NCBI RefSeq assembly: GCF_007874125.1
Contig: NZ_CP040128.1
Span: 3,286,001-3,350,000 of the forward strand
Direction: 5' to 3'
DNA from: Noviherbaspirillum sp. UKPF54
Lineage (GTDB): Bacteria > Pseudomonadota > Gammaproteobacteria > Burkholderiales > Burkholderiaceae_D
DNA: 64,000 nucleotides
Shown here: positions 47,685 to 56,463 of the stretch, piece after piece
How positions within the stretch are numbered: the stretch's first letter is position 1
How the letters are laid out: the number at the start of each line of letters is the position of its first letter
Translations under genes and position numbers: made by a program
Notes under the pieces: generated by a model
What the model saw: the letters and a program-made list of their open reading frames with translations, nothing else
What the model was told of the DNA's origin: nothing
The model's database searches: none

Positions 47685-49207
47685 TGAGCCTGGCGGTCCT
47701 GAAAAGCCGCGCGCTGGCCGGCATGCACGCGCCGGAAGTCACGGTCGAGGTGCATCTGGCAAACGGATTGCCGTCTTTTACGATCGTCGGCCTGCCGGAA
47801 ACCGAGGTCAAGGAATCCAAAGACCGCGTGCGCGCCGCCTTGCAGAACGCGCGCTTCGAATTCCCGGCGCGGCGCATCACCGTCAACCTGGCTCCAGCCG
47901 ACCTGCCGAAGGAATCGGGCCGCTTCGATTTGCCGATCGCGCTCGGCATCCTCGCCGCCTCCGGCCAGATGCCGGGCGACGAACTGGACAAGTACGAATT
48001 CGCCGGCGAGCTGTCGCTGTCGGGCGAATTGCGCCCGATCCGCGGCGCGCTGGCGATGACGTACGCGATGCATCGCGCCGGCGGCGCATCGGGCCGGCAG
48101 CGCGCCTTCATCCTGCCGCGCGCCAACGCGGACGAAGCGGCGCTGGTCGGCGACGCGACAGTCTTTCCGGCCGATTCATTGCTGCAGGTCTGCGCGCATT
48201 TCGCCGCCGCCGATGGCGATGCCAGGCTGTCCAGGCATCGCGCGCAAGCCGCAGTGGCGCGGCCCGACTATCCGGACTTCGCCGACGTCAAGGGCCAGTC
48301 GCATGCCAAACGCGCGCTGGAGGTGGCCGCCGGCGGCGGCCACAGCATCCTGCTCGTCGGGCCGCCCGGCACCGGCAAATCGATGCTGGCCGCGCGCTTT
48401 CCCGGCATCCTGCCCTCCATGACGGATGATGAGGCGCTGGAGTCGGCAGCCGTGCAATCGCTGTCCGGCGGCTTTTCGACCGCGCGCTGGAAAGCGCGTC
48501 CGTATCGCGCACCGCACCACACCGCTTCCGGCGTGGCGCTGGTGGGCGGCGGCGGCACGCCGCGCCCGGGAGAAATCTCGCTGGCGCATCGCGGCGTATT
48601 ATTTTTGGACGAATTGCCCGAATTCGACCGGCGCGTGCTGGAAGTGCTGCGCGAGCCGCTCGAATCGGGCCAGATCACGATTTCGCGCGCCGCCCGCCAG
48701 TCCGACTTCCCGGCGCGCTTCCAGCTGGTGGCGGCGATGAATCCCTGCCCCTGCGGCTATCTCGGGCACGCCTCCGGCAAGTGCCGCTGCACGCCGGATG
48801 CGGTCGCGCGTTATCAGGGCAAGATCTCGGGGCCGCTGCTGGACCGGATCGACCTGCAAATCCAGGTCGGCGCCTTGCCGCATGACGAGCTGCTGAAACA
48901 GGCCGACGGCGAGCCGTCGGCCGCGATCGCCGCGCGCGTGGAACAGGCGTTCGAGCGGCAGCTGCGGCGCCAGGGCAAGGGCAATCACGCGCTAAGTACC
49001 GCCGAAATCGATGCGCACTGCAAGCCGGACGCCCAGGGCGAACAATTGCTGCGCACGGCGATGCTGCGGCTGGACTGGTCGGCGCGCGCCTATCATCGGG
49101 TCCTGAAGGTGGCGCGCACGATCGCCGATCTGGCGGGAGCTGATGGCGTGATGCAGCCCCATGTGGCGGAAGCGATTCAATATCGGCGCGCGCTGCGGGA
49201 GCAATGA
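47684..49207 (+). CDS. comM: YifB/ComM-family Mg-chelatase-like AAA+ ATPase
   Basis: 507 residues. An N-terminal Lon-like domain (to about 170) is followed by a Mg-chelatase AAA+ core with Walker A GPPGTGKSMLAARFPGILP, Walker B GVLFLDELPEFD, and a C-terminal Mg-chelatase domain. The zinc-type CPCGYLGHASGKCRC segment is conserved. ComM is a hexameric helicase that promotes branch migration during natural transformation in Vibrio and Haemophilus, but the gene is common in non-competent bacteria too. It follows ubiK with a one-base overlap. Confidence 0.93.
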   Translation: MSLAVLKSRALAGMHAPEVTVEVHLANGLPSFTIVGLPETEVKESKDRVRAALQNARFEFPARRITVNLAPADLPKESGRFDLPIALGILAASGQMPGDELDKYEFAGELSLSGELRPIRGALAMTYAMHRAGGASGRQRAFILPRANADEAALVGDATVFPADSLLQVCAHFAAADGDARLSRHRAQAAVARPDYPDFADVKGQSHAKRALEVAAGGGHSILLVGPPGTGKSMLAARFPGILPSMTDDEALESAAVQSLSGGFSTARWKARPYRAPHHTASGVALVGGGGTPRPGEISLAHRGVLFLDELPEFDRRVLEVLREPLESGQITISRAARQSDFPARFQLVAAMNPCPCGYLGHASGKCRCTPDAVARYQGKISGPLLDRIDLQIQVGALPHDELLKQADGEPSAAIAARVEQAFERQLRRQGKGNHALSTAEIDAHCKPDAQGEQLLRTAMLRLDWSARAYHRVLKVARTIADLAGADGVMQPHVAEAIQYRRALREQ

Positions 49208-49226
49208 CGCCGGCGGTTCTCGGTGG

Positions 49227-50684
49227 TTATGCCGCCTTTGCGGCCCGTATCGACAGATCGGCCACGACGCGCCCCAGGTAGCGTATCGCACGGTCGACGT
49301 CGTCGGAATACGGCAAGCCGCAATTGATCCGCAGGAAATGGTCGAAGCGATTCGAGTTCGAAAACATCAAACCGGGCGCCACCAGGATACCTTGCGCGAG
49401 CGCCGCATCAAATACCTGCGCCGCCGGCAGCTTGTGCGGCAACTCCAGCCATAGCGTCATGCCGCCGTCGGGCATGGTCAACCGCGTACCGAGCGGGAAA
49501 TAGGCTGCGATGGCCTGCGCCATGCGCGCGCGCTGCCGCCGCAGCGCCGTGCGCAGGCGCCGCAAGTGCCGGTCGTAGGCGCTCGACGCCATGAATTCGG
49601 CAGCCGCGATCTGCGACCACTCTTCATTGTCGCGCGTCTGCGCATACTTGAGCATCGCCACCTTGGCCTGCCAGCGCCCCGCCGTCATCCAGCCCAGCCG
49701 CATGCCGGGCGCCAGCGTCTTGTGCAGCGATGCGCAATGAATCACGTTGCCGCCGTGATCCCATGCCTTCAAGGCCGTGAGCGGCACGTCGCCTTCGGCC
49801 AGCTCGCTGTAGGTGTCGTCCTCGATGAGCGCGATGGCATGGCGCGCGCATAGCTGCACCAGCCGCTGCTTGTGCGCGTCCGGCATGAGGCAGGCCAGCG
49901 GATTCTGGAAATGCGGCACGACGACCGCCGCCTTGATATTGCCGTAAGTCTGGATCGCCAGTTCCAGCGCCTCGAGCGAGATGCCGGTGCTGGCGCTGGT
50001 CGGGATTTCCAGCGCGCGCAACCCCAGGCTTTCCAGGATCTGCAACAGCCCGTAGAAGGTCGGCGATTCGACCGCGATGGTATCGCCGGGCTGGGAGACC
50101 GCGCGCAGCGCGAGGTTGAGCGCCTCGATGCAGCCGTGGGTGACGGTCACCTCGTCCGGCGACAGCACCATGCCGGCGGCGATGGCACGCTTGGCAAGGA
50201 CGCTGCGGAAAAGGGCATTGCCGCCGGCCGGCGTGGCGCGCACCAGCATCTCGGGATGACGGCGCAGCGCGCGCACGGAGGCAGCCCGGAGCGGCTCGGC
50301 CGGATACAGTTCCGGTGCGGCGCGCGCGCCCGACAGATTGACTCTGACCGGATGGCGCCGCCCTTGCGCGATGAACTCGGAAACGCGCGCATGCACGCCG
50401 ACATATTGCGCGGGGTCGGGCGGCTGCAGCAGGTCCGGTTCATCCGGCGGCGGCAGCGCGACACGCTCCGGCCCGCGCACGAAATAGCCGGAGCGCGGGC
50501 GCGCCTCGATCCAGCCTGCGCTCTCGAGCTGCCTGCAGGTCTGCAGCGCCGTCGACAGGCTTACGCCGTGCAGCCGCATCATCGAACGCACCGAGGGCAT
50601 GCGCTCGCCCTGGGCCAGCGATCCCGCCTTGATCGCGCCGAGATAGTGGTCTGCCAGTTTTCTATAAAGAGGTTGCGAGTCCAT
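49227..50684 (-). CDS. MocR-family regulator (GntR HTH + aminotransferase-like domain)
   Basis: 485 residues. The N-terminal 70 residues are a GntR winged helix (LYRKLADHYLGAIKAGSL, ERMPSVRSMMRLHGVSLSTA), and the rest is a fold-type I aminotransferase domain with the PLP lysine in CASLHKTLAPGMRLGW near residue 310. MocR proteins use PLP as a sensor ligand to control pyridoxal or amino acid genes. It is divergent from the second DUF2917 gene, 168 bp away, and convergent with comM. Confidence 0.9.
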   Translation of the reverse strand: MDSQPLYRKLADHYLGAIKAGSLAQGERMPSVRSMMRLHGVSLSTALQTCRQLESAGWIEARPRSGYFVRGPERVALPPPDEPDLLQPPDPAQYVGVHARVSEFIAQGRRHPVRVNLSGARAAPELYPAEPLRAASVRALRRHPEMLVRATPAGGNALFRSVLAKRAIAAGMVLSPDEVTVTHGCIEALNLALRAVSQPGDTIAVESPTFYGLLQILESLGLRALEIPTSASTGISLEALELAIQTYGNIKAAVVVPHFQNPLACLMPDAHKQRLVQLCARHAIALIEDDTYSELAEGDVPLTALKAWDHGGNVIHCASLHKTLAPGMRLGWMTAGRWQAKVAMLKYAQTRDNEEWSQIAAAEFMASSAYDRHLRRLRTALRRQRARMAQAIAAYFPLGTRLTMPDGGMTLWLELPHKLPAAQVFDAALAQGILVAPGLMFSNSNRFDHFLRINCGLPYSDDVDRAIRYLGRVVADLSIRAAKAA

Positions 50685-50745
50685 ATCGCATGATCACCGA
50701 TTCATCGCTTCCGGAACAGATATAGATTCCTGAAAAATACACGAT

Positions 50746-50771
50746 AACAGATGCCATCCCGGCATTCTGTT
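50746..50771. promoter_or_regulatory. Dyad in the MocR/DUF2917 divergent region
   Basis: AACAGATGCC (50746-50755) and GGCATTCTGTT (50761-50771) form an inverted repeat with one extra base in the right arm. It is centred between the two divergent starts (50684 and 50853) and is a candidate operator of the MocR protein. Confidence 0.4.
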
Positions 50772-50852
50772 GCGCTACAGCTTGCGGTGTCCTATGCCTG
50801 TTGCATGTCCTCCGGCGCTCATAGCATGGGCCCATACACCTGAAAGGAAGGC

Positions 50853-51203
50853 ATGATGGCACGGCAACGCACCACGAAGACGAAACTTACTCATGGTCAA
50901 TCTCTACGGCAGTACGCGTGCCGCGGCACGATTGTGGTGGCGGCAAGCGGCATGCTGCGCGTTACAGGCGCGCCAGTCTGGCTGGGGGAGCGCATCCTGT
51001 CGGAGACAGCCTGCCTGCGTGAAGGAGAACCCCATCTGGTCAGGCAGGCTGGCTGGATTGCCATCCAGGCGCTGAACGACGCCGAGGTCGTGTGCGTCAC
51101 GCCAGAGGCGCTATGGCCGAAGCTGTCGCGCTGGTGCCGGATGGCGGCCGCAGGCTTGCATCGCGGCTGGAAAAGCCTCGCGCAGCATGCCGGGGGCGGC
51201 TAG
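50853..51203 (+). CDS. DUF2917-like protein (second copy)
   Basis: 116 residues from an ATG preceded by AAAGGAAGG. The middle (GMLRVTGAPVWLGERILSETACLREGE, then HLVRQAGWIAIQALNDAEVVCV) follows the DUF2917 outline of the gene at 7000 but is diverged: the strand order is kept while the LWITVEG and HDYWLSAGD motifs are not exact. The C-terminal 30 residues are a basic helix. Function unknown. It is divergent from a MocR regulator and 63 bp before an AraC regulator gene. Confidence 0.65.
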   Translation: MMARQRTTKTKLTHGQSLRQYACRGTIVVAASGMLRVTGAPVWLGERILSETACLREGEPHLVRQAGWIAIQALNDAEVVCVTPEALWPKLSRWCRMAAAGLHRGWKSLAQHAGGG

Positions 51204-51266
51204 CGCAAGCCAGGCGAGAAAGAATTATCATGGAATATTTCGTCGCCCCGCCCTACTGTTCCGCCC

Positions 51267-52109
51267 ATGTTCCAGCATCCATCCGAATTCGTCACGTTCA
51301 AGGCCAGCCCGCACTTGCCCGGCGTGGAACTGTACTCGGCGCGGTTGGTGGAGCATGCCTTCGCACCGCATGTGCACGACGGCTATTCGATCGGAGCGAT
51401 CGAAGCGGGCGTGGAGCGCTTCCGCTACCAGGGCGAAGAGCACGTGGCGCCGGCCGGCACGCTGGTCCTGCTCAATCCGGATGAACTGCATACCGGCGAG
51501 GCCGAGGTGGAGGCGGGCTGGACTTACCAGATGCTGTATATCGAGCCCCGCACCTTGCGCGAGCTGACCGGCAGCGAGGCGTTCTTTCCGCAAGCGCTGG
51601 CCCATGACCGCGCGCTTGCCGCGGCATACCGGCGCATGTTTCGCCGCATGTGGGACGCGCCCAGTAACATCGCCTTCCTGTCCGACTTCACGCGGCTGGT
51701 CGACGCGATCGTGGCGCGCTACGGCAAAAACGCGAAGGCGCCGGTGTCGCCGCGCCATCTGCGCCACATGGCGTCGATGCGGCGCGTGCTCGACTGCATC
51801 GAGGCGCACCTCGACGAACCATTGGGCATCGACACACTCGCATCGGAAGCGGGCCTGTCGGTATTTCACTTCGTGCGTACCTTTTCCGCGATGTTCCATG
51901 CGACGCCGCACCAGTACCTGCAGGCGCGCCGCGCCGCACGCGCCAAGTCGCTGCTGGCGCAGCGCGCTACACCGGCGCATGCGGCCGCCGCGGCGGGCCT
52001 GACCGATCAAAGCCACCTGAACCGCTGGTTCAAGCGCGCCTACGGCGTCACGCCCGCGCAATACCAACAGCAAATCGGTACAAGACCGCAGCCGGCAACG
52101 CGCGCATAA
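51267..52109 (+). CDS. AraC-family transcriptional regulator
   Basis: 280 residues. A cupin-type sensor domain (about 20-150, FAPHVHDGYSIGAIEAGVERFRY, then GTLVLLNPDELHTGEAE) is followed by a C-terminal double helix-turn-helix (about 178-275: IEAHLDEPLGIDTLASEAGLS and AAAAGLTDQSHLNRWFKRAYG). Proteins of this layout often control a nearby exporter; the next gene, 51 bp downstream, encodes a DMT-family transporter, a common pair. Confidence 0.9.
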   Translation: MFQHPSEFVTFKASPHLPGVELYSARLVEHAFAPHVHDGYSIGAIEAGVERFRYQGEEHVAPAGTLVLLNPDELHTGEAEVEAGWTYQMLYIEPRTLRELTGSEAFFPQALAHDRALAAAYRRMFRRMWDAPSNIAFLSDFTRLVDAIVARYGKNAKAPVSPRHLRHMASMRRVLDCIEAHLDEPLGIDTLASEAGLSVFHFVRTFSAMFHATPHQYLQARRAARAKSLLAQRATPAHAAAAAGLTDQSHLNRWFKRAYGVTPAQYQQQIGTRPQPATRA

Positions 52110-52160
52110 TCGCCCGCTGACTGATCGCGCGCCCGCGCTTCGCCATCTTCTTTACGCCAA

Positions 52161-53129
52161 ATGCTGATCGGATTTCTCTGCGCCCTGGGCGCCGGCCTCT
52201 TCTGGGGCATCGTCTTCGTCACGCCGCTCGTCCTCGGCGACTATCCCGGCATGGTGCTGTCGTTCGGCCGCTATGTCGGATTCGGCCTGATCGCGCTGGT
52301 GCCGGCCTGGTTCGACCGGCGGCAGATCGCCGCCTTGTCGAAGGCGGACTGGCGCGCCGCCGTCAAGCTTTCGCTGGTCGGCAATGTCCTGTACTACGCG
52401 GCGCTGGCCAGCGCGATCCAGCTGGCCGACGCACCGCTGCCGGCCATGCTGATCGGCACGCTCCCGGTCGTCATCTCCATCTGCTCCAACTGGTCGCCCG
52501 GCCATCCCTCGGAATCGATAGCCTGGCGCAGGCTGGCGCCTTCCCTGGTCATCATCTTCGCCGGCCTGATGCTGGTGAACGCGAGCGAACTGAGCCAGCT
52601 CGACGGCCGGCGCTCCCTGGCCGACTATGCGCTCGGCTGCCTGATCGCGCTCGGCGCGCTGGCGGCATGGACCTGGTACCCGATCATGAATGCGCGCCAC
52701 ATGAAACGGCATCCGCATATCCGCTCCTCGACCTGGGCCACCGTGCAGGGGCTGGCAACCTTCCCGCTGGCGCTGCTCGGCTTCGCCGGATTCGGCCTGT
52801 ATACGGCCACCGGCCACGGCACCTATGCGTTTCCGCTCGGCCCGCGCCCGTCGCTGTTCATCGGCATGATGCTGATGCTTGGACTTTGCGCCTCGTGGCT
52901 GGGCACGATGTTGTGGAACAAGGCGAGCCAGCGGCTGCCGACCTCTCTCGCCGGGCAGCTGATCGTGTTCGAAACCCTGTCGGCGCTGCTGTATGCCTTC
53001 ATCTGGCGCGGCACCGTGCCGCCCGTGCCGGTCCTGGCGGGCGTCGTTTTGCTGTGCGCCGGCGTGGCCATGGGCGTGGGCGCATTCCACCGCGCGCAAC
53101 GCAAGGAAGCGCTCGCCGGCAGCACGTGA
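52161..53129 (+). CDS. DMT-superfamily (EamA) exporter
   Basis: 322 residues with about ten membrane helices in two EamA repeats (about 5-145 and 155-310). FCALGAGLFWGIVFVTPLVL starts the first repeat. EamA proteins export amino acids or other metabolites; the substrate is unknown. It is the likely target of the AraC regulator directly upstream. The lipoprotein gene follows 20 bp downstream. Confidence 0.88.
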   Translation: MLIGFLCALGAGLFWGIVFVTPLVLGDYPGMVLSFGRYVGFGLIALVPAWFDRRQIAALSKADWRAAVKLSLVGNVLYYAALASAIQLADAPLPAMLIGTLPVVISICSNWSPGHPSESIAWRRLAPSLVIIFAGLMLVNASELSQLDGRRSLADYALGCLIALGALAAWTWYPIMNARHMKRHPHIRSSTWATVQGLATFPLALLGFAGFGLYTATGHGTYAFPLGPRPSLFIGMMLMLGLCASWLGTMLWNKASQRLPTSLAGQLIVFETLSALLYAFIWRGTVPPVPVLAGVVLLCAGVAMGVGAFHRAQRKEALAGST

Positions 53130-53149
53130 AGCGGGAAATCGCTGTTACC

Positions 53150-53695
53150 ATGCGGCCCATGGCCAGATTTTTCCACCGTTTTTCAATCTTGTCGGCAGGG
53201 ATCGCCTGCGCATTGCTGCTGCTCGCTTGCAGCCCCAAGTTCGACTGGCGCGAGGTACACGACAGCGGCATTCCATTCAGCATCTTACTGCCAGCCAAGC
53301 CAACCACGTCCGCACGCCAGATCGATCTCGACGGCTTGCCGGTTACGATGACGATGACCGCCGCCGAGGCCGGCGACGTGCTGTTTGCGGTCGGTTCGGC
53401 CGAAATGCCAGATCCGGCCGCCGCAGAGCGCGCGCTGGTCGCCATGAAAACGGCGCTGACCCGCAATATTGGCGGCAGCATCCGGCGCGAATTGGCCTCG
53501 TCGCCGGGCGCCGTGCCCGCTACATTGGACATCGAGGCAGTCGGCGCGCCGCGCAACGGCGAGCAGCCGCGCCTGCTGGTCGCGCGCTTCGTCGCCGTCG
53601 GTAAGCGCGTGTACCAGTTGGTGGTCGTCGGCCAGGAAAAATCCGTGCCCCGCGAAGCGGTTGACACCTTCTTGACCTCCTTCAAACCCGCCTGA
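53150..53695 (+). CDS. Putative lipoprotein of unknown function
   Basis: 181 residues from the ATG at 53150 (a second ATG at 53159 also keeps the signal). The lipobox is LLAC in ALLLLACSPKFDWREV, so the protein is lipidated. After it, the sequence reads as an alpha/beta domain with no Cys and no catalytic motif that I recognise; FSILLPAKPTTSARQIDLDG and QLVVVGQEKSVPREAVDTF are the most regular parts. It follows the transporter gene by 20 bp and may share its transcript. Confidence 0.75.
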   Translation: MRPMARFFHRFSILSAGIACALLLLACSPKFDWREVHDSGIPFSILLPAKPTTSARQIDLDGLPVTMTMTAAEAGDVLFAVGSAEMPDPAAAERALVAMKTALTRNIGGSIRRELASSPGAVPATLDIEAVGAPRNGEQPRLLVARFVAVGKRVYQLVVVGQEKSVPREAVDTFLTSFKPA

Positions 53696-53847
53696 TTGCC
53701 GTACCGGGGAGCGCGGGGGGGAATTACGCCGCCGCTGCGCCGTCACATGCCATATCAAGCCATGCATGGCCGGAGCAGCTGTAGCCTGTAGCAAATTCCT
53801 GAAGTCATGCTATGGTTTAAATATGAACAAACCCTTGTGGAGGCACC

Positions 53848-54192
53848 ATGTTGGTCACATTCAAATCAAAAGCCGCCGCCGAAGTACTGATGTACGAAGA
53901 TCACGCCAAGCGCATCCTTGATTTGCTGCACAAGGATGTCAAGCAGGGCATCATCACTGCCGGCGAGATGCCGCGCGCCGTCACCACGCTGGAAGAAGAA
54001 ATCGCCGAAAGCAGGCGGCACCCGGCTTCCGAGGAAGTGGAGCGCGACGTGCTGGCGCATCATGGCGAGGACGTGGAAGACAACGAGCACGAGCCGGTTG
54101 AATTTGTCAGCTTTGCAACGCGCGCCTATCCTTTGCTGGAGATGCTGCGCGCGGCGCGGCGCGAAAACAACGACGTCATGTGGGGCGTCTGA
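53848..54192 (+). CDS. DUF1840 family protein
   Basis: 114 residues. It starts with the family signature MLVTFKSKAAAEVLMYEDHAK, followed by a helical, acidic middle (TTLEEEIAES and DVEDNEHEPVEFVSFATRAYP) and a final LLEMLRAARRENNDVMWGV. DUF1840 proteins occur mainly in betaproteobacteria; function unknown. GGAGG lies 6 bases before the ATG. It stands alone, 156 bp before rsmB. Confidence 0.9.
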   Translation: MLVTFKSKAAAEVLMYEDHAKRILDLLHKDVKQGIITAGEMPRAVTTLEEEIAESRRHPASEEVERDVLAHHGEDVEDNEHEPVEFVSFATRAYPLLEMLRAARRENNDVMWGV

Positions 54193-54348
54193 GCACGCGG
54201 GTCGAATGCGCTCAAGCCGAGCGCCGAGGACGCAACGCAGCCGGGCGCAGTCCATGCTTTAAGCCCTGCGCCACAGCGGCTAAAATGGCGGCTTTGCCTG
54301 AAACGGCGGCCATCGGCAAAGGCCCACTGTCCCCGGGCTTGCCCCGCC

Positions 54349-55677
54349 ATGCATATTGACGTGTCTAAACCTCATTTAAAATCCGATTCCCTCGCTTTCA
54401 GCCTGCTGGCTGCCGCGCGCGCCGTTGCCCAAGTCAAGTCCGGGACGGCGTTGCCGCAGGCGCTGGGCGCCGTGCTTGCGCCGCTGAATGCCTCCGCCCA
54501 GGCGCGCGGCGCAACCCAGGACATCGCTTATCGCACCATGCGGCGGCTTGCCAGCGTCGAGGCGCTGATCCGGCGGCTGACGAACAAGCCGCCCGCGCCA
54601 GCCGAACTGCACGGGCTGTTGTGCTGCGCGCTGGCCCTGATCTGCGCCGGCATCGATGCGCCCGGCGACGCGCCATACGAATCCTTTACCATTGTCGACC
54701 AAGCCGTCACCGCGGCCTCCGCCACGCCCGCCCTCGCCCCGGCCAAAGGCATGGTCAATGCGGTACTGCGGCGATTTTTGCGCGAACACGAGGCTCTGCT
54801 GAGCGAAATACGCCGCAACGAATCCGCACGCTGGAACTACCCCGCATGGTGGATCGACACGCTCAAGTCGGCTTACCCGAGCCAGTGGCAGACCATTCTT
54901 GAAGCCGGCAACGGAACGCCGCCGCTGACCCTGCGTGTGAACCGGCGCCGCACCGATGTCGACGCATATCTGCGCGTCCTGAGCGACAACAACATTGCCG
55001 CCTCACGCATCGGCCCCGATGCGGTGCGCCTGGCGCGCGCGGTCCCGGTGGCGCAGATCCCGGGCTTTAGCTCAGGCCTGGTATCGGTGCAGGATGCCGC
55101 CGCCCAGCTGGCCGCGCCCCTGCTCGATCTGCAGCCCGGGATGCGCGTGCTCGACGCATGCGCCGCGCCGGGCGGGAAAACCGGCCACATCCTGGAATGC
55201 GCCGATGTCGAAGTGCTCGCCCTCGACTGCGACGCCCAGCGACTCGCACGCATCGACGAGAACCTGCAGCGCCTGCAGCTGCACGCGGCGCTGAACGAAG
55301 GCGACGCCAGCGGTAGCGACTGGTGGGACGGAAGGCAATTCGACCGCATTCTGGCCGACGTGCCGTGCACGGCATCGGGCATCGTCCGGCGCCATCCCGA
55401 CATCCGCTGGCTGCGCCGCAAGGAAGATGCAGTACGGCTTGCAACACATTCGGCGCAAATTCTCGACAATCTGTGGCGCATGCTGCGGCCCGATGGTAAA
55501 TTGCTATTCGTTACATGTTCCATCTGGCCGCAAGAGTCGGAAATGCAAGCCGCCTCTTTTGCAGCGCGAAACAATGCTATCCGATTAGCCGCGCCGGGCC
55601 AGTTGTTGCCCGTCGCAAATGTAGAACAGGATTACGATGGCTTGTTTTACGCGCTATTCCAAAAGACAGCGGTCTGA
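54349..55677 (+). CDS. rsmB: 16S rRNA (cytosine(967)-C(5))-methyltransferase
   Basis: 442 residues. An N-terminal NusB-like RNA-binding domain (about 15-150) precedes the methyltransferase domain: SAM site VLDACAAPGGKTGHILE, catalytic loop ILADVPCTASGIVRRHPDIRW and the second Cys in FVTCSIWPQESE. It methylates C967 of 16S rRNA. It opens a run with the DUF4390, ntrY and ntrX genes that is conserved in Burkholderiales. Confidence 0.95.
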   Translation: MHIDVSKPHLKSDSLAFSLLAAARAVAQVKSGTALPQALGAVLAPLNASAQARGATQDIAYRTMRRLASVEALIRRLTNKPPAPAELHGLLCCALALICAGIDAPGDAPYESFTIVDQAVTAASATPALAPAKGMVNAVLRRFLREHEALLSEIRRNESARWNYPAWWIDTLKSAYPSQWQTILEAGNGTPPLTLRVNRRRTDVDAYLRVLSDNNIAASRIGPDAVRLARAVPVAQIPGFSSGLVSVQDAAAQLAAPLLDLQPGMRVLDACAAPGGKTGHILECADVEVLALDCDAQRLARIDENLQRLQLHAALNEGDASGSDWWDGRQFDRILADVPCTASGIVRRHPDIRWLRRKEDAVRLATHSAQILDNLWRMLRPDGKLLFVTCSIWPQESEMQAASFAARNNAIRLAAPGQLLPVANVEQDYDGLFYALFQKTAV

Positions 55678-55884
55678 TAGTATTTTTCAATTGTCTTCGT
55701 CTGGAAGAGCGCATGAATATTATTTACCGCTGTTTATGCTTCCATCGCATGGCCGACGATATGCTGCCTTTTATGCCGGGAAAAAACATGACTATCGCCC
55801 GGCTTCCCGCCGCCCATTCAACCCTGTTGTAGACGATTACACGGATGCCGTGAAACATGTTGTCACGGTGCCGGTTCAACCCGA

Positions 55885-56463
55885 GTGACACGCCGCTTCC
55901 TTCATTTACTGGCAAGTTATTTGCTGGCAACAATGTTGCTGGCACTGGCATTCGGCGCTCCGCCAGCCAAAGCGGAAGGCGTGGATATCACGCGCGCCAA
56001 CCTGGAAGCGGCGGACGAGGGCTATCGGCTGTCGATTGCCTTTTCCTTTGACCTCAACCGCAGCCTGGAAGACGCGATCCAGCGCGGCATTCCGTTGTAC
56101 TTCACCACCGAGATCGAACTGTCGCGCCCGCGCTGGTACTGGTTCAATGAAAAAACCCTGTCGGCTTCGCAAACTGTCCGAATTGCCTACAATGCCCTGA
56201 CGCGCCAATACCAGGCGGCCATCGGCGGCCAGCTGCAAGCCAGTTTCAGCACGCTGGACGAGGCCCTGTCGCTGGTACGCCGCCCGGGGCGCTGGCTGGT
56301 AGCCGAAAAAGGCGCGCTCAAGCCGGGCGAAGTCTATAACGTCGAAGTCCGCATGTACCTCGATGTGGCACGCCTGCCCAAACCCTTCCAGGTCAACGCG
56401 CTCAACAACAGCGACTGGCGCTTCTCGTCTGACTGGAAACAGTTCACCTACCGGGCGGAATAG
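55885..56463 (+). CDS. DUF4390 protein, exported, GTG start
   Basis: 192 residues from GTG at 55885, which begins a signal peptide (TRRFLHLLASYLLATMLLALA). The DUF4390 pattern follows: YRLSIAFSFDLNRSLEDAIQRGIPLYF, RPRWYWFNEKTLSASQTVRI, and VRMYLDVARLPKPFQVNAL. It is periplasmic or membrane-anchored and of unknown function. Its TAG stop shares one base with the GTG start of ntrY, so the two are translationally coupled; a role in sensing for NtrY is possible but unproven. Confidence 0.88.
   Translation: MTRRFLHLLASYLLATMLLALAFGAPPAKAEGVDITRANLEAADEGYRLSIAFSFDLNRSLEDAIQRGIPLYFTTEIELSRPRWYWFNEKTLSASQTVRIAYNALTRQYQAAIGGQLQASFSTLDEALSLVRRPGRWLVAEKGALKPGEVYNVEVRMYLDVARLPKPFQVNALNNSDWRFSSDWKQFTYRAE

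Noticed and set aside
55637..55888. 83-codon open frame between rsmB and the DUF4390 gene
   Set aside because: It starts inside rsmB in another frame, has no ribosome site and no recognisable sequence features.
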